From: Pseudomonas brassicacearum
Lineage (GTDB): Bacteria > Pseudomonadota > Gammaproteobacteria > Pseudomonadales > Pseudomonadaceae
Length of the DNA: 64,000 nucleotides
NCBI RefSeq assembly: GCF_000585995.1
Contig: NZ_CP007410.1
Coordinates: 3,437,430 to 3,501,429, forward strand
Direction: 5' to 3'
Position 1 is the first letter of the stretch. Each line of letters opens with the position of its first letter. The notes below the pieces were generated by a model that was not told the DNA's origin, did not search any database, and saw only the letters and a program-made list of their open reading frames with translations. Position numbers and translations under genes: made by a program. Below are positions 16,792-27,743 of this stretch, piece by piece.

Positions 16792-19700
16792 TCATACCTC
16801 TACCTCTTTCACGTCTGGCTTGGCGAATCTGCGTCCCAACCGATCAAAGGCCAGGTAGATAACAGGCGTCGTGAAGAGCGTCAGCACCTGGCTCACCAAC
16901 AACCCTCCCACCATCACCAAGCCCAGGGGCTGGCGCAGTTCGGCGCCGGAGCCGGTGGCGAGCATCAGCGGCACGGCACCGAACAAAGCGGCCAGGGTAG
17001 TCATCAGGATCGGCCGGAAGCGCAGCAACGCAGCCTGGTAGATCGCCGTCTGCGGGTCCATGCCCTGGTTGCGTTCGGCGTCGAGGGCGAAGTCGATCAT
17101 CATGATCGCGTTCTTCTTGACGATGCCGATCAACAGGATGATGCCGATGATCGCGATCATGCCCAGGTCATTGCCGCTGAGGATCAACGCCAGCAAGGCA
17201 CCAATGGCCGCCGAGGGTAATGTGGAAAGAATGGTGATCGGGTGGATATAGCTCTCGTACAAAACGCCCAGGACGATGTACATGGTCACCACCGCCGCCA
17301 GGATCAGCAGCAAGGTACTCGACAACGACGCCTGGAACGCCTGGGCCGCGCCCTGGAACTCGGTCTGCACGCCCACCGGCATGCCGATGTCCTGCTGGAC
17401 CTTTTCAATCGCCTCCACCGCATGCCCGAGGGCCACGCCCGGCGCGAGGTTGAACGACATCATCACCGCCGGGAACTGGCCGATGTGGGCAATCGCCAGT
17501 TGCGCTTGACGCTCCTCGACACGGGCCAGGCTGGACAAGCGGACCTGGCCGCCGTCGGTGGTCTTGACGTGAATCTGCTCCAGCGCCTGCGGCCCGATCC
17601 GCTCCCCGGCCTGGGCCTGCAACACCACGCGATACTGGCTGGCCTGGGTGTAGATGGTGGAAATCTGCCGCTGGCCGAACGCGTCATACAGCGCATCGGT
17701 GATGTTCGAAACGGATACGCCCAGCCGTGAGGCGGCGTCGCGATCGATCACCAGGTAGACCTGCAGGCCCTTGTCCTGCAAATCGCTGGCGACGTCAGTC
17801 AGTTCCGGCTGGTGACTCAGGGCTTCGACCAGCCGGCCGCTCCAGAGGCTGAGCAACTCGGCGTCCGGCGAGGACAGGCTGAATTGATACTGGGTCCGGC
17901 TGACCCGGTCTTCGATGGTCAGGTCCTGCACCGGCTGCATGAACAGACGGATGCCCACCAGGCGATCCAACTGCGGCTGCAAACGGGTAATGATCTCGGT
18001 GGCGCTGTCATCCCGTTCGCTGTGGGGCTTGAGATTGATCAGCAGCCGACCGCTGTTGAGCGTGGCGTTGTCGCCGTCCACGCCGATGTAGGACGACAGG
18101 CTCTCCACCGCCGGATCAGCGAGGACTACCTTGGCCAGTTGCTGCTGGCGCTCGCTCATGGCCGCGAAGGAAATCGATTGCGGCGCCTCGGAGATGCCTT
18201 GGATCACTCCGGTGTCCTGCACCGGGAAAAAGCCCTTGGGCACGGCCAGGTACAACACCACCGTCAGCACCAGGCTGCCTACGGCCACCAACAGGGTCAG
18301 CGGCTGATGCTTGAGCACCCACTGCAATTTGCGCCCGTAGGCGGCGATCAACCAATCGATCCAGGCCCCGCTGGCGCGGTAGAAACGGCCCTGTTCCTCT
18401 TCCTTCGGCTCGCGCTTGAGCAAACGGGCGCACATCATCGGCGTCAGGGTCAGGGACACCACCAGGGAAATCAGGATCGCCACCGCCAGGGTGATGGCAA
18501 ACTCGCGGAACAGCCGCCCCACCACGTCAGCCATGAACAGCAGCGGGATCAACACCGCAATCAGCGACAGCGTCAGGGAAATCAGCGTGAAGCCGATCTG
18601 CTTCGCGCCCTTGAGCGCGGCCTGCAACGGGCTGTCGCCCTCCTCGATATAACGGGCGATGTTCTCCAGCATGACAATGGCATCGTCCACCACGAAACCG
18701 GTAGCGATAGTCAGGGCCATCAGGGTCAGGTTGTTGATGGAAAACCCGGCCAGGTACATGACGCCGAACGTGCCGATCAGCGACAGCGGCACGGCCACCG
18801 AGGGGATGATGGTGGCGCTGACACGGCGCAAGAACAGAAACGTCACCATGACCACCAGGACGATGGCGATCAGCAACTCATGCTGCACATCGGTGACCGA
18901 GGCGCGGATGGTCTGGGTACGGTCGGTCAGTACGGTGACGTCCAGGCCGGCCGGCAGGTTGTCGGTGATGCTCGGCAGCAGGGCCTTGATCCGGTCCACC
19001 ACTTCAATGACGTTGGCCCCGGGCTGGCGCTGGATGTTCAGCAGCACCGCCTGGTTTTCGTTGGCCCAGGCGGCCAGGCGTTCGTTTTCGGCGCCGTCGA
19101 CGATCTGCGCCACGTCCTTGAGCCGCAACGGCGCGCCGTTGGCGTAGGCCAGGATCAGTTCGGCGTAGTCCTTGGGCGAGGTCAACTGGTCATTGGCGTC
19201 GAGCATCGAGACCCGGGTCGGGCCGTCGAAGTTGCCCTTGGGCTGGTTGACGTTGGAAGCACCGATCAGCGTTCGCACGTCCGCCAGGTTCAGGCCGTTG
19301 GCCGCCAGCGCCTCGGGGTTGACCTTGATCCGCACGGCCTGGCGCTGGCCACCGGCGATGGTGACCATGCCGACGCCGCTGATCTGGGCGATTTTCTGCG
19401 CCATGCGGGTGTCCACCAAGTCGTTGAGCTTGGGCAGCAGCATGGTCTTGGAGGTGATCGCCAGGGTCAGCACCGGGGTGTCGGCCGGGTTGACCTTGTT
19501 GTACACCGGCGGTGCCGGCAGGTCCTTGGGCAGCAGATTGGTTGCCGCGTTGATCGCCGCCTGCACCTGCTGCTCGGCGACATCCATGTTGATGTCGAGG
19601 TTGAAGCGCAGGGTAATCACCGAGGCGCCGCCGGAACTGGTGGAGGCCATCTGCGTCAGGCCCGGCATCTGCCCGAACTGCCGTTCCAGGGGGGCGGTCA

Positions 19701-19887
19701 CCGCGCTGGTCATGACATCGGGGCTGGCGCCCGGGTACAGGGTCATCACGCGAATGGTCGGGTAATCGACCTGAGGCAACGCCGATACCGGCAACAACCG
19801 ATAGGCGATCAGGCCAGCCAGGACGATGGCCAGCATGCTCAGGGTGGTGGCGACCGGGCGAAGGATGAACAGCCGCGAGAGGTTCAT
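16792..19887 (-). CDS. muxB: RND efflux pump inner-membrane subunit MuxB (MdtB-like)
   Basis: A 1031-residue RND transporter. The N-terminus [16 protein letters not shown], the TM4 acidic pair in [14 protein letters not shown] and the two long periplasmic domains are typical. It forms the pump with MuxC and couples proton influx to drug efflux. The ATG at 19887 overlaps the muxA stop (ATGA), so translation is coupled. In P. aeruginosa the orthologous operon order is muxA-muxB-muxC-opmB, as here. Confidence 0.93.
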   Translation of the reverse strand: MNLSRLFILRPVATTLSMLAIVLAGLIAYRLLPVSALPQVDYPTIRVMTLYPGASPDVMTSAVTAPLERQFGQMPGLTQMASTSSGGASVITLRFNLDINMDVAEQQVQAAINAATNLLPKDLPAPPVYNKVNPADTPVLTLAITSKTMLLPKLNDLVDTRMAQKIAQISGVGMVTIAGGQRQAVRIKVNPEALAANGLNLADVRTLIGASNVNQPKGNFDGPTRVSMLDANDQLTSPKDYAELILAYANGAPLRLKDVAQIVDGAENERLAAWANENQAVLLNIQRQPGANVIEVVDRIKALLPSITDNLPAGLDVTVLTDRTQTIRASVTDVQHELLIAIVLVVMVTFLFLRRVSATIIPSVAVPLSLIGTFGVMYLAGFSINNLTLMALTIATGFVVDDAIVMLENIARYIEEGDSPLQAALKGAKQIGFTLISLTLSLIAVLIPLLFMADVVGRLFREFAITLAVAILISLVVSLTLTPMMCARLLKREPKEEEQGRFYRASGAWIDWLIAAYGRKLQWVLKHQPLTLLVAVGSLVLTVVLYLAVPKGFFPVQDTGVIQGISEAPQSISFAAMSERQQQLAKVVLADPAVESLSSYIGVDGDNATLNSGRLLINLKPHSERDDSATEIITRLQPQLDRLVGIRLFMQPVQDLTIEDRVSRTQYQFSLSSPDAELLSLWSGRLVEALSHQPELTDVASDLQDKGLQVYLVIDRDAASRLGVSVSNITDALYDAFGQRQISTIYTQASQYRVVLQAQAGERIGPQALEQIHVKTTDGGQVRLSSLARVEERQAQLAIAHIGQFPAVMMSFNLAPGVALGHAVEAIEKVQQDIGMPVGVQTEFQGAAQAFQASLSSTLLLILAAVVTMYIVLGVLYESYIHPITILSTLPSAAIGALLALILSGNDLGMIAIIGIILLIGIVKKNAIMMIDFALDAERNQGMDPQTAIYQAALLRFRPILMTTLAALFGAVPLMLATGSGAELRQPLGLVMVGGLLVSQVLTLFTTPVIYLAFDRLGRRFAKPDVKEVEV

Positions 19888-21197
19888 GCGCCGCCCTTTT
19901 TCGCCTTGTCGGCTGGGGCCGGTTCAGTCGGGGTCGCCGCCGTTTTGCCTTGCAGGTGCTCGGTCGGCGTGGTGGGCACGTCCTGGCTGTCGTTGACCAC
20001 TTCCACTTCGCTGCCCTCCTTCAAGCGATCAGTGCCTTCAAGCACGACCCGATCACCCGCGGCCAGGCCTTCGGTGACCACGGTGTTTTCACCGTCGTTG
20101 GCACCGATCTTCAACATCCTGATGGTGACTTTCTTATCGCCCTCCAGGGCATAGACGAAGGTGCCATTGGTGCCGAACTGAATGGCCGCCGTCGGCGCCA
20201 GGACCACGCCTTTGAGGGTATCGGCCAGCAGATGGACGTTGACGAACTGGTTGGGGAACAGCGACTGGTCGCGGTTATCGTAGCGGGCCTTGAATTTCAA
20301 GGTGCCGGTGGTGATGTCGATCTGGTTGTCCAGGCTCTGCAGCACACCACTGGCCTGGAGTTTCACGTCGCCACGGTCCCAGGCTTCGACCGGCAGTTTC
20401 GCCCCGCTGCGGTAGCGGGCGAGCACGGTGTCGAGGTTGTTTTCCGGCAAGGTGAACACGACGCTGATGGGTTGGGTCTGGGTGATGACCGCCAGGGCCG
20501 CCGTGTCGTTGGCGGCCACCAGGTTACCGATGTCCAGTTGCCGCAGGCCGACCCGTCCGGAAATCGGCGCACGGATCTTGGTGAATTCGAGGTTGAGCTT
20601 GGCGTCGTTGACCGCCGCCTGGTTGGTCTTGACCGTGCCCTGGTACTGGCCCACCAGCGCCGCAGCCGTATCGAGGGTCTGCTTGGCGATGCTGTCCTCG
20701 GCATACAGGCCACGATAACGCTCAAGGTCCACCTGGGCATTCTTCAGTTGGGCCTGGTTCTGCAACAGCGTGCCTTCGGCCTGGAGCAAAGCGTTCTGGT
20801 ACGGGCGTGGGTCGATCTCGGCCAGCAGGTCGCCGGCCTTGACCATCTGCCCTTCTTCAAAAGCGATCTTGACCAGTTCACCGCCCACGCGGCTGCGCAC
20901 GTTGATGGTATTGAGGGCCGTGACCGTGCCCAGCGCCTTGTAATACAGCGGGAAATCCCCGGTGACCGCCGGCGCGACCCGGACCGGGATCGGCCCCGTT
21001 GCGCCGCCAAACCCTGGCCGCATACCGCCCGAGCGCCCTGTATGGCCAGCCGTAGCTTTCTGCTCTGCTCCAGACTTGTCCGGGCCTGCGGGCCAGAACT
21101 TCCAGGCCAGCAGCGCAACGACTACCACAACGAACAGGCCGAACAGCCAGCGACGGGAATGACGGGAAACAGAGGATTGCATGGAGTGATCAACCAT
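19884..21197 (-). CDS. muxA: RND periplasmic adaptor MuxA (MdtA-like)
   Basis: A 437-residue membrane-fusion protein. One N-terminal membrane anchor ([18 protein letters not shown]) is followed by a Gly-rich linker, lipoyl half-domains ([23 protein letters not shown] and [20 protein letters not shown]), an alpha-hairpin between them, and a Pro/Ala-rich tail. It bridges MuxBC to OpmB. It is first in the four-gene operon. An internal ATG at 21182 is a possible alternative start; neither has a clear Shine-Dalgarno. Confidence 0.92.
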   Translation of the reverse strand: MVDHSMQSSVSRHSRRWLFGLFVVVVVALLAWKFWPAGPDKSGAEQKATAGHTGRSGGMRPGFGGATGPIPVRVAPAVTGDFPLYYKALGTVTALNTINVRSRVGGELVKIAFEEGQMVKAGDLLAEIDPRPYQNALLQAEGTLLQNQAQLKNAQVDLERYRGLYAEDSIAKQTLDTAAALVGQYQGTVKTNQAAVNDAKLNLEFTKIRAPISGRVGLRQLDIGNLVAANDTAALAVITQTQPISVVFTLPENNLDTVLARYRSGAKLPVEAWDRGDVKLQASGVLQSLDNQIDITTGTLKFKARYDNRDQSLFPNQFVNVHLLADTLKGVVLAPTAAIQFGTNGTFVYALEGDKKVTIRMLKIGANDGENTVVTEGLAAGDRVVLEGTDRLKEGSEVEVVNDSQDVPTTPTEHLQGKTAATPTEPAPADKAKKGGA

Positions 21198-21319
21198 TGG
21201 GCGCGTGAGCTTCTTTTACAGGAGGCTGAACGATAAGCACTGGCGGGTATTTAGCAAAGCGCCTTTACCGGCAATTTACCTTGGGCTTACCCATCGCAGA
21301 GTCGGCTAAAGCCTTGAAG

Positions 21320-21354
21320 CACAAATAAAAACGGCCTGGAGGTGTCCAGGCCGT
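21320..21354 (-). terminator. Rho-independent terminator of tpx
   Basis: A perfect 10-bp stem (ACGGCCTGGA at 21331-21340, TCCAGGCCGT at 21345-21354) with a 4-nt loop is followed on the minus strand by TTTTATTTGT. It lies 20 nt after the tpx stop. Confidence 0.88.
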
Positions 21355-21374
21355 TAATAATTGTAATAAATACG

Positions 21375-21875
21375 TTACTTGAGGACGGCGAGCGCAGCGT
21401 CGTAGTTCGGCTCTTCAGCGATTTCCTTGACCAGCTCGCTGTGCAGCACGGTGTCGTTTTCATCCAGCACCACCACGGCACGTGCCGTAAGGCCTGCCAG
21501 CGGACCGTCGGCGATGGCAACGCCGTAGTTTTCGATGAACTCACGACCGCGCAGGGTCGACAGGTTCTGAACGTTCTCCAGGCCTTCGGCACCGCAAAAA
21601 CGTGCCTGGGCGAACGGCAGGTCGGCGGAAATGCACAGCACCACGGTGTTGTTCAGTTCGTTGGCCTGGGCGTTGAACTTGCGCACGGAGGTGGCGCAGG
21701 TCGGGGTATCGACGCTTGGGAAGATGTTCAGCACTTTGCGCTTGCCGGCGAGGCTCGCCAGGGTAACGTCGGACAGATTGCCTGCCACCAGGGAAAAGGC
21801 TGGCGCCTTGGATCCGGCTTGTGGCAATTGGCCGTTGACTTGAACCGGGTTGCCTTTGAGCGTGACTGTAGCCAT
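21375..21875 (-). CDS. tpx: Thiol peroxidase Tpx (atypical 2-Cys peroxiredoxin)
   Basis: A 166-residue periplasm-tolerant antioxidant enzyme that reduces H2O2 and alkyl peroxides using thioredoxin. Peroxidatic Cys is in [11 protein letters not shown] (about residue 60) and resolving Cys in ARFCGAEGL (about 94). The start begins [15 protein letters not shown]; an upstream in-frame extension of 47 residues is not typical of the family. An AGAAGGAAT-type Shine-Dalgarno precedes it. It is monocistronic with its own terminator. Confidence 0.95.
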   Translation of the reverse strand: MATVTLKGNPVQVNGQLPQAGSKAPAFSLVAGNLSDVTLASLAGKRKVLNIFPSVDTPTCATSVRKFNAQANELNNTVVLCISADLPFAQARFCGAEGLENVQNLSTLRGREFIENYGVAIADGPLAGLTARAVVVLDENDTVLHSELVKEIAEEPNYDAALAVLK

Positions 21876-22021
21876 GAACGGATTCCTTCTAACAGGTTTG
21901 AAAATGGTAGAGGGCGGAGTTAACCATGAAATGGCCAAACGACCTATGGCCGGACATAAAAACTCATGTCTTGGGTGCCGCCTGCAGGCACTGGCAAGCC
22001 CGGGCCTACAGGCCACCTTGC

Positions 22022-22693
22022 CTATTTAGTCTTGAGCCGCAGGAACGACTGGTGTAAATCCGCCGCCCAGCCATCGATCACGCCTTTGACGTCATCGGGT
22101 TTCATCACCTGGGACTCGTTGGACAACGGCTTGCCCGTGCCCTTGCGCACAACTTGGGCGACCACTTTATTGCTGGCACCGTCGAGAAATACCGCTTCGG
22201 TGCCCAAGGTGGTTTCCTGGTCGCGAATGCCGCTGGCAGTGCTGACCGCGGCGGCCACCAGTGCAATCGGCACCACCTCATAGGGCTTCAGGCCTTCGGT
22301 CTTGCTGCTGACTGCAGTAATGGCAGCACGTATCACCAATACGCCAGGCCCGGGGCTGGTTGCCAAGGGTAAGGACTTTCCCGCTTCTCGCTGGAGTGCC
22401 TGGTCGTAGTAGGCCGTGATGCCGGACAAGGTGGCCTGGGGGATCTTCACGGTCGGCTGGGGCTTGGGGTAAAACTGGGTCGGTTCGATATAGAGGCTGG
22501 TGTACTTGCCAAGATCGATGTTCGGATCGACCCAGCGCATCACCTCGGCACCCGACGGTGATTTCTCTTCCTTGAGCCGGCTGTAATCCCCCAGGAAACC
22601 GGAGTATTCATCCGGCTGGGTGACCTTGCTGGAGCAACCCGCCAAGGCGAGCGAGGCGATGCATACGGTGCCTATCATTGACGCGAGCTTCAT
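22022..22693 (-). CDS. DUF3313 family lipoprotein
   Basis: A 223-residue predicted lipoprotein: [22 protein letters not shown] carries a lipobox LAGC. The mature part ([15 protein letters not shown], then [16 protein letters not shown]) matches the DUF3313 pattern. It is probably anchored in the outer membrane; the function is unknown. Shine-Dalgarno AGGAGT sits 6-7 nt before the ATG at 22693, which decides this start over one 7 codons upstream. Confidence 0.82.
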   Translation of the reverse strand: MKLASMIGTVCIASLALAGCSSKVTQPDEYSGFLGDYSRLKEEKSPSGAEVMRWVDPNIDLGKYTSLYIEPTQFYPKPQPTVKIPQATLSGITAYYDQALQREAGKSLPLATSPGPGVLVIRAAITAVSSKTEGLKPYEVVPIALVAAAVSTASGIRDQETTLGTEAVFLDGASNKVVAQVVRKGTGKPLSNESQVMKPDDVKGVIDGWAADLHQSFLRLKTK

Positions 22694-22786
22694 GCTGTCA
22701 CTCCTGTAAGCCACACGGGACGGGGGCGGGCATTACAGGTATAGCCAATGAACAGGTTTTTGCCCTGTGCTGGACAGAAGAAGTGA

Positions 22787-23281
22787 TCAGCCTCGCTCGC
22801 GCGGGATCAGGCTCTGTAACTGCTGTGCGAGAAAGTCGGCGTCGAATGCGAACGTGTCCGGGTCCTTCAATCCGTTGGTGCGGCGCCATTGCCACTGCAA
22901 CGAAGGCGGCTGGCAAACCAACGAGATGCTGCCGTAACGGGCCGCGGTCAACCCCATGATCGACAAGGAAATCTGCCCACCGGCCCCCATCACGTCCGGC
23001 ACGAACTCCACCGGTTTGCCGGTAATGGACACCGTCAGTTTTTCAGTCTTGAAACTGGACGTTTCTGCCGGGACACTCGGCCCATGAGCCACGTACGCCT
23101 CTCGCTTCAACTCCAGGAGGTTTGGCGCAATGACGGGCGCCAGCCATTGCTCGATTTGCCCGTACAACGCCTCGATCTGTTCTGCCCACACCGCCGCCTG
23201 GGCCTGGTGCTGCTGTTTCTTGTGCGCCTCGCTGTCGGCGTAGTGACGAAGCATCTCGCCCAGTTGCTGTACATCGTCCAT
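22787..23281 (-). CDS. Hypothetical protein
   Basis: A 164-residue soluble protein I do not recognise. The N-terminal half is rich in Gln, Ala and Glu and looks helical (HYADSEAHKKQQHQAQAAV). The second half looks like beta structure with aromatic residues (LVCQPPSLQWQWRR). There is no signal peptide or membrane segment. A good Shine-Dalgarno GAGGAA precedes the ATG at 23281, and codon use matches its neighbours, so it is a real gene. Confidence 0.65.
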   Translation of the reverse strand: MDDVQQLGEMLRHYADSEAHKKQQHQAQAAVWAEQIEALYGQIEQWLAPVIAPNLLELKREAYVAHGPSVPAETSSFKTEKLTVSITGKPVEFVPDVMGAGGQISLSIMGLTAARYGSISLVCQPPSLQWQWRRTNGLKDPDTFAFDADFLAQQLQSLIPRERG

Positions 23282-23380
23282 GCGCTGTTCCTCGATTAAG
23301 GCCGTACTGCGAAGCTGGATAATGACAGGTTCAAGACGGCGGCGTATGCAAAAGCCACGTTGCCCTGGCCGACGGGTTCT

Positions 23381-23878
23381 TCAGCGCAGCCGCGCCATGG
23401 CCAGGGTGTCTACCCAGCGCCCATCACGCACGGCATAGTCGCGCATCAGGCCTTCGGTTTCGAAGCCGAATTTTCGATACAGCCCGATGGCGGCTTCGTT
23501 GTCGGCGTAGACCGTCAGCTCGACCCGTCGCAGGTTCATCCAGTTGTCCGCCACATCCAGCGCTGCGGCCAGCAGCATGGAGCCCACGCCCTTGCCCTGC
23601 CAGGCCTGCGCCACACCCATGCCGAGGCTTGCGCAATGGGCACGACGGACACGGGTGTACTGTTCCAGCCCCAGATTGCCGATCACTTCGCCCTCGTGTA
23701 GGGCAACCAATTTCACCTGGCGTTCATCATCCGTTGCCAGGCGCTTGCGCCAGACTTCGGTGGATTGGAAAGGCATCTGCAGCACTTGGCGAGTGACCGT
23801 CGGGTCGTTGTAGAGCGCGGTGACACCGGCGATGTGGGCTTCAGTAAAGCGTGCGAGGGTGATGGTGGATTCAGGCAT
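23381..23878 (-). CDS. GNAT-family N-acetyltransferase
   Basis: A 165-residue acetyltransferase. The acetyl-CoA-binding motif A is AQAWQGKGVGSMLLAAALDVAD; motif B follows as VYADNEAAIGLYRKFGFETEG. The RimI/PhnO-like ending suggests a small amine or protein N-terminal amine as acceptor; the substrate is unknown. The ATG at 23878 with Shine-Dalgarno AGGGAAGAG is chosen over a 63-codon upstream extension that runs into repeat DNA. Confidence 0.88.
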   Translation of the reverse strand: MPESTITLARFTEAHIAGVTALYNDPTVTRQVLQMPFQSTEVWRKRLATDDERQVKLVALHEGEVIGNLGLEQYTRVRRAHCASLGMGVAQAWQGKGVGSMLLAAALDVADNWMNLRRVELTVYADNEAAIGLYRKFGFETEGLMRDYAVRDGRWVDTLAMARLR

Positions 23879-23995
23879 GCTGCTCTTCCCTGGAGCGTGG
23901 CTAGGCCAAGCACTATAACCTGCGCGCCTCCCCGTGGCATAAGTCCACACTGGACTTTCAGTGGACAAGAAATCCGCGCTCGGCATAGATCCTTT

Positions 23996-24068
23996 TGTGG
24001 GAGCGAGCTTGCTCGCGAAGGCGGCCTTGCAGCCGACCTGTCTCTCCAGCCTGTACCCCGCTCCCACA
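23996..24068. repeat. REP pair (GTGGGAGCGAGCTTGCTCGCGA type)
   Basis: TGTGGGAGCGAGCTTGCTCGCGAAGGCGG at the left is closed by an inverted CGCTCCCACA at the right. The same core occurs at 37271, 37405, 51996, 61231 and 63617. Confidence 0.8.
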
Positions 24069-24105
24069 GGGTTCTGCGGTGGCCGCGTAATCTGCGGCCA
24101 CTGGC

Positions 24106-24903
24106 CTACTGATGCTGCACTTGAACCATCGAACTCACCTGCACCCGTGCCAGCATTTGCTCCGCCCCGCCGCCCCGGCGCATGCCGCGTACCGGGCAGG
24201 CGTCGAGGTAGTCCAGGCCGACCGCCAGTTTCAGGTGGCGGTCGGGACGGGTCAGGCGGTTGGTTATGTCGAAGCTGTACCAGCCGTCGTCCAGCCAGGC
24301 TTCGGCCCAGGCGTGGCTCGCCAGGTGGCTTTCATCTTCGGTGCACAGGTAACCGGAGACATAGCGAGCCGGGATACCCAGGCTTCGCGCGCAGGCCAGG
24401 AACGCGTGGGTATGGTCCTGGCAGACACCCGCGCCGCCGGCAAACGCCTCGGCGGCGGTGCTGCTGACCGCCGTCGTGCCTGGGCTGTAGGGCATGCGGG
24501 CGGCCAGGCCGTTCATCAGGTCGGTCAGCGCCGCACGATCACGCCGAGTCCCACATTGCTCCAGGGCGAAGGCGCTGAGCACGTCATCGGCCTGGGTCAG
24601 ACGGCTGGTGCGCAGAAACGGTAGTGGCGACTGGCTGTCTGTCTCCATCTCCACCGTCTGATCGATCTGCACCTGACCGTAAGCCGTCAGCACCAAGGCG
24701 CCGTGGGGCTCGTCCATGGTCATCACATGCAGGATATTGCCGTAAGGGTCGATCTGGCTGCGCACCAGGCGCGGCAGCTCCAGATGCCACTCAAGGATGC
24801 GCTGGCGCTGGCTGTCCTTGGGGGTCAGGCGCAGAAACTGGATGCTGGTGCAGACTTCATCGGCATAGCTGTAGGTGGTGTCGTGGCGTATGGACAGTTT
24901 CAT
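24106..24903 (-). CDS. Transglutaminase-like cysteine peptidase family protein
   Basis: A 265-residue protein with an N-terminal bacterial transglutaminase-associated beta domain (MKLSIRHDTTYSYADEV, LRLTPKDSQRQ) and a C-terminal transglutaminase core. The triad is visible: Cys in GGAGVCQDHTH, His in ASHAWAEAW and Asp in FDITNR. It is the third gene of a conserved trio (ATP-grasp, alpha-E, transglutaminase) proposed from genome context to make or process a peptide tag or peptide-like metabolite. Its ATG overlaps the alpha-E stop (ATGA). Confidence 0.88.
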   Translation of the reverse strand: MKLSIRHDTTYSYADEVCTSIQFLRLTPKDSQRQRILEWHLELPRLVRSQIDPYGNILHVMTMDEPHGALVLTAYGQVQIDQTVEMETDSQSPLPFLRTSRLTQADDVLSAFALEQCGTRRDRAALTDLMNGLAARMPYSPGTTAVSSTAAEAFAGGAGVCQDHTHAFLACARSLGIPARYVSGYLCTEDESHLASHAWAEAWLDDGWYSFDITNRLTRPDRHLKLAVGLDYLDACPVRGMRRGGGAEQMLARVQVSSMVQVQHQ

Positions 24904-25850
24904 ACGACCTCCAGATAAGACTCATGAACGGTCTGGCCCAAATGACGGATCTGGCCAATGAGGTCGGTCAGCCACTGATGCAGGCCCGACGCCAGGATCT
25001 CGTCGATCCCGGAATAGCGCAGGCGTGCATTCAGCTCGGCGGCCAGGCGCTGGGCCGGACGGCCGTTATTGCCCGGCAGGCTGGCGAGGATGTGGTCCAG
25101 TTCCTCGATACAGGCATGCAACGAGCGCGGGACGTCGGCCCGCAACAGCAACATCTCCGAGACCTGTTCGGCATTGGGCGCGTTGCGGTAGATCTCGTTG
25201 AACGCCTCGAACGATGACAGCGCCCGCAGCAAGGCGCTCCACTGGTAATAGCCGCGCGCTGAATTGTCGCTGACTTCCTCCGACTCCTCGCCGAACATTT
25301 CGTAGCGTGCGTCCAACAGGCGCAAGGTGTTGTCCGCCCGTTCGATAAAGGTCCCGAGACGAATGAAACAATAGGCATCGTTGCGCATGATGGTGCCCGA
25401 CGTCGCCCCGCGAAACAGGTGCGAGCGCTCCTTGACCCATTCGCAAAAATGGCTGATGCCGTAGCGGCCCAGGCCGTTGCTGGCGATGTTGCGCATTTCC
25501 AGCCAGGTGGCGTTGATGTTCTCCCACATGTCGGCGGTGATGCGTCCGCGCACGGCATGGGCATTGGTGCGCGCCGCCCGCAGGCAGCTATAGATGCTCC
25601 CGGGGTTGGTTTCATCCAGCGCGAAGAAATGCAGCATGCGTTCGGTGTTCAGGGCGTCATAGCGCGCGTTGTAATCGTCCAGCGTACCGGCCGCCAGCAG
25701 CGACATCGCCAACTCGGCATGACCGTCGCTACGTCCGGCCTGGGGCATCAGCGACAGCGAGTAACTGACTTCGAGCATGCGCGCCAGGTTCTCGGCGCGC
25801 TCCAGGTAGCGGGACATCCAATAGAGGTCAGAAGCGGTTCTTGAAAGCAT
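24900..25850 (-). CDS. Alpha-E domain protein
   Basis: A 316-residue, mostly helical protein. Alpha-E family hallmarks are the opening MLSRTASDLYWMSRYLERAENLARMLEV and later FIRLGTFIERADNTLRLLDARY. No catalytic function is established for the family. It sits 3 nt after the ATP-grasp stop and overlaps the transglutaminase gene. Confidence 0.9.
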   Translation of the reverse strand: MLSRTASDLYWMSRYLERAENLARMLEVSYSLSLMPQAGRSDGHAELAMSLLAAGTLDDYNARYDALNTERMLHFFALDETNPGSIYSCLRAARTNAHAVRGRITADMWENINATWLEMRNIASNGLGRYGISHFCEWVKERSHLFRGATSGTIMRNDAYCFIRLGTFIERADNTLRLLDARYEMFGEESEEVSDNSARGYYQWSALLRALSSFEAFNEIYRNAPNAEQVSEMLLLRADVPRSLHACIEELDHILASLPGNNGRPAQRLAAELNARLRYSGIDEILASGLHQWLTDLIGQIRHLGQTVHESYLEVV

Positions 25851-25853
25851 GTC

Positions 25854-27263
25854 TTAGTCCTCCACTACCCAAGTGTCTTTAGTGCCGCCGCCCTGGGACG
25901 AATTGACCACCAGCGAGCCTTCGCGAAGTGCCACGCGAGTCAGGCCGCCTGGCACCAGGCGGGTTTCCTTGCCCGACAGCACAAACGGGCGCAGGTCGAT
26001 GTGGCGCGGGGCGATGCCGCTCTCGACAAAGGTCGGACAGGTGGACAGGCTCAGGGTCGGCTGGGCGATATAGGCTTCGGGGCGAGCCTTGAGGCGGGCG
26101 CGGAAGTCTTCGATCTCCGCCGCGCTGGCGGCCGGCCCGACCAACATGCCGTAGCCGCCGGAGCCCTGGGTTTCCTTGACCACCAGATCAGGCAGGTTGG
26201 CCAGCACATGGGACAACTCCTGAGGTTTACGGCATTGCCAGGTGGGCACGTTCTTCAGGATCGGTTCTTCGGTGAGGTAGAAGCGGATCATCTCGTCGAC
26301 ATAGGGGTAAATCGACTTGTCATCGGCGACGCCCGTGCCGACCGCGTTCGCCAGCACTACATTGCCTGCGCGGTAGACGGCGATCAGTCCTGGAACACCC
26401 AGCATGGAGTCGGGGTTGAACGACAGCGGGTCGAGGTAGGCATCGTCGAGACGGCGATAAATCACATCCACCTGCCTGGGGCCGGCGGTCGTGCGCATAT
26501 ACACATGGTCGTCACGCACGAACAGGTCGGCGCCTTCCACCAGTTCCACGCCCATTTCACGGGCCAGGAACGCGTGTTCGAAATAGGCACTGTTGAATCG
26601 GCCAGGAGTCAGGACCACGGCGGTCGGATTATCCAGGGGGCTTGAGCTTTTCAGGGTGTCGAGCAGCAGATTCGGATAGTGGTCGATGGGCGCTACGCGT
26701 TGGGCGGCGAAGAGTTCGGGGAACAGGCGCATCATCATCTTGCGGTCTTCGAGCATGTAGCTCACGCCGCTGGGCGTACGCAGGTTGTCCTCCAGCACGT
26801 AGTAACTGCCATCTCCGTCGCGAACCAGGTCGACACCGGCGATGTGGGCGTAAATGCCCCGGTGCAGGTTCAGGCCCTGCATCGCAATCTGATAACCCTC
26901 GTTGGCGAGCACTTGTTCGGCGGGAATGATCCCTTCCTTGAGGATGTGCTGCCCATGATAGATGTCGGCCAGGAACATGTTCAGGGCCTGGACCCGCTGG
27001 ATGCAGCCTCGCTCGACCATCTGCCATTCACTGGCCTTGATGCTGCGAGGAATGATGTCGAAGGGAATCAACCGTTCGGTGCCCTGCTCGTCCCCGTAGA
27101 GGGTGAAGGTGATACCGGCGCGGTGGAACAGCAGGTCGGCTTCGCGTCGGCGTTGTTCAAGCAGTTCAAGCGGCGTGTCCGCCAGCCAGCGTGCGAAGGC
27201 TTGGTAATGCGGGCGGCAGCCACCCTGTGCGTCATACATTTCATTAAAAAAAGCGTGGGGCAT
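25854..27263 (-). CDS. Circularly permuted type 2 ATP-grasp protein
   Basis: A 469-residue enzyme of the circularly permuted ATP-grasp family. Typical stretches are YDAQGGCRPHY at the N-terminus, FDIIPRSI, NEGYQIAMQG, YYVLEDNLRTPSGVSYMLEDR and VKETQGSGGYGMLVGP. It is expected to form an ATP-dependent amide bond with the help of the two downstream proteins. The ATG at 27263 has Shine-Dalgarno GGGAG; a TTG two codons upstream is less likely. Confidence 0.92.
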   Translation of the reverse strand: MPHAFFNEMYDAQGGCRPHYQAFARWLADTPLELLEQRRREADLLFHRAGITFTLYGDEQGTERLIPFDIIPRSIKASEWQMVERGCIQRVQALNMFLADIYHGQHILKEGIIPAEQVLANEGYQIAMQGLNLHRGIYAHIAGVDLVRDGDGSYYVLEDNLRTPSGVSYMLEDRKMMMRLFPELFAAQRVAPIDHYPNLLLDTLKSSSPLDNPTAVVLTPGRFNSAYFEHAFLAREMGVELVEGADLFVRDDHVYMRTTAGPRQVDVIYRRLDDAYLDPLSFNPDSMLGVPGLIAVYRAGNVVLANAVGTGVADDKSIYPYVDEMIRFYLTEEPILKNVPTWQCRKPQELSHVLANLPDLVVKETQGSGGYGMLVGPAASAAEIEDFRARLKARPEAYIAQPTLSLSTCPTFVESGIAPRHIDLRPFVLSGKETRLVPGGLTRVALREGSLVVNSSQGGGTKDTWVVED

Positions 27264-27743
27264 AGCCAACTCCCAGCCGCGTTCTACACGGCATTTCTTA
27301 TTACTTCGTCATTCCAATGGTCTGGCCTTGCTTTGTTTTAATGAACCCTGTTTCTCCGTGCACCTCGATAGCAGTGGTCTCTGATCTGGCCTTTGCGTCT
27401 GGATGACGTGCGCCCCCTGATTAAATCTGCGTGGTCACTCCTACTGAATCCAGCGGTTCGGTGGGTTTCGCTGTTGAGGTGTAGCAAAGGCTGTGCCTAA
27501 GCGCGATGCCTCAAGACTGCGCTAGAAAAACCATCGCAAAGTTGTTTAAAAGCGAAATTTGTTTTCATTTATACGACAAAACACCGCGAGAAGGCTGAAA
27601 CGTTTATTTCAGCCTTCTCCAGCGAACCCTGGAACGGGTCGAATAGGTGCAAAAAGGTAGGTGACAGGGATTCAACGCCCTGAAAGGGGGAAATTTTTAC
27701 TCACTGCTTGATGCAAGCGCTCGGCTCCTGCGGCGATCGCCTT
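27264..27743. other. 480-bp intergenic region with a long hairpin
   Basis: This gap separates the ATP-grasp operon promoter from the 3' end of the metallophore-type cluster. The clear structure is a perfect 13-bp stem (27588-27600 with 27607-27619, GAGAAGGCTGAAA), a 6-nt loop, and on the minus strand GCGGTGTTTTGTCG after it. It lies 125 nt past the stop of the GH88-like gene and probably ends that long transcript, though the T-run is weak. No gene is seen in the rest. Confidence 0.55.

Noticed and set aside
14043..20154. Two very long open frames (845 and 780 codons) antisense to muxC and muxB
   Set aside because: Both are His/Gln/Gly-rich shadow frames opposite well-supported RND genes, with no ribosome-binding site or family similarity.
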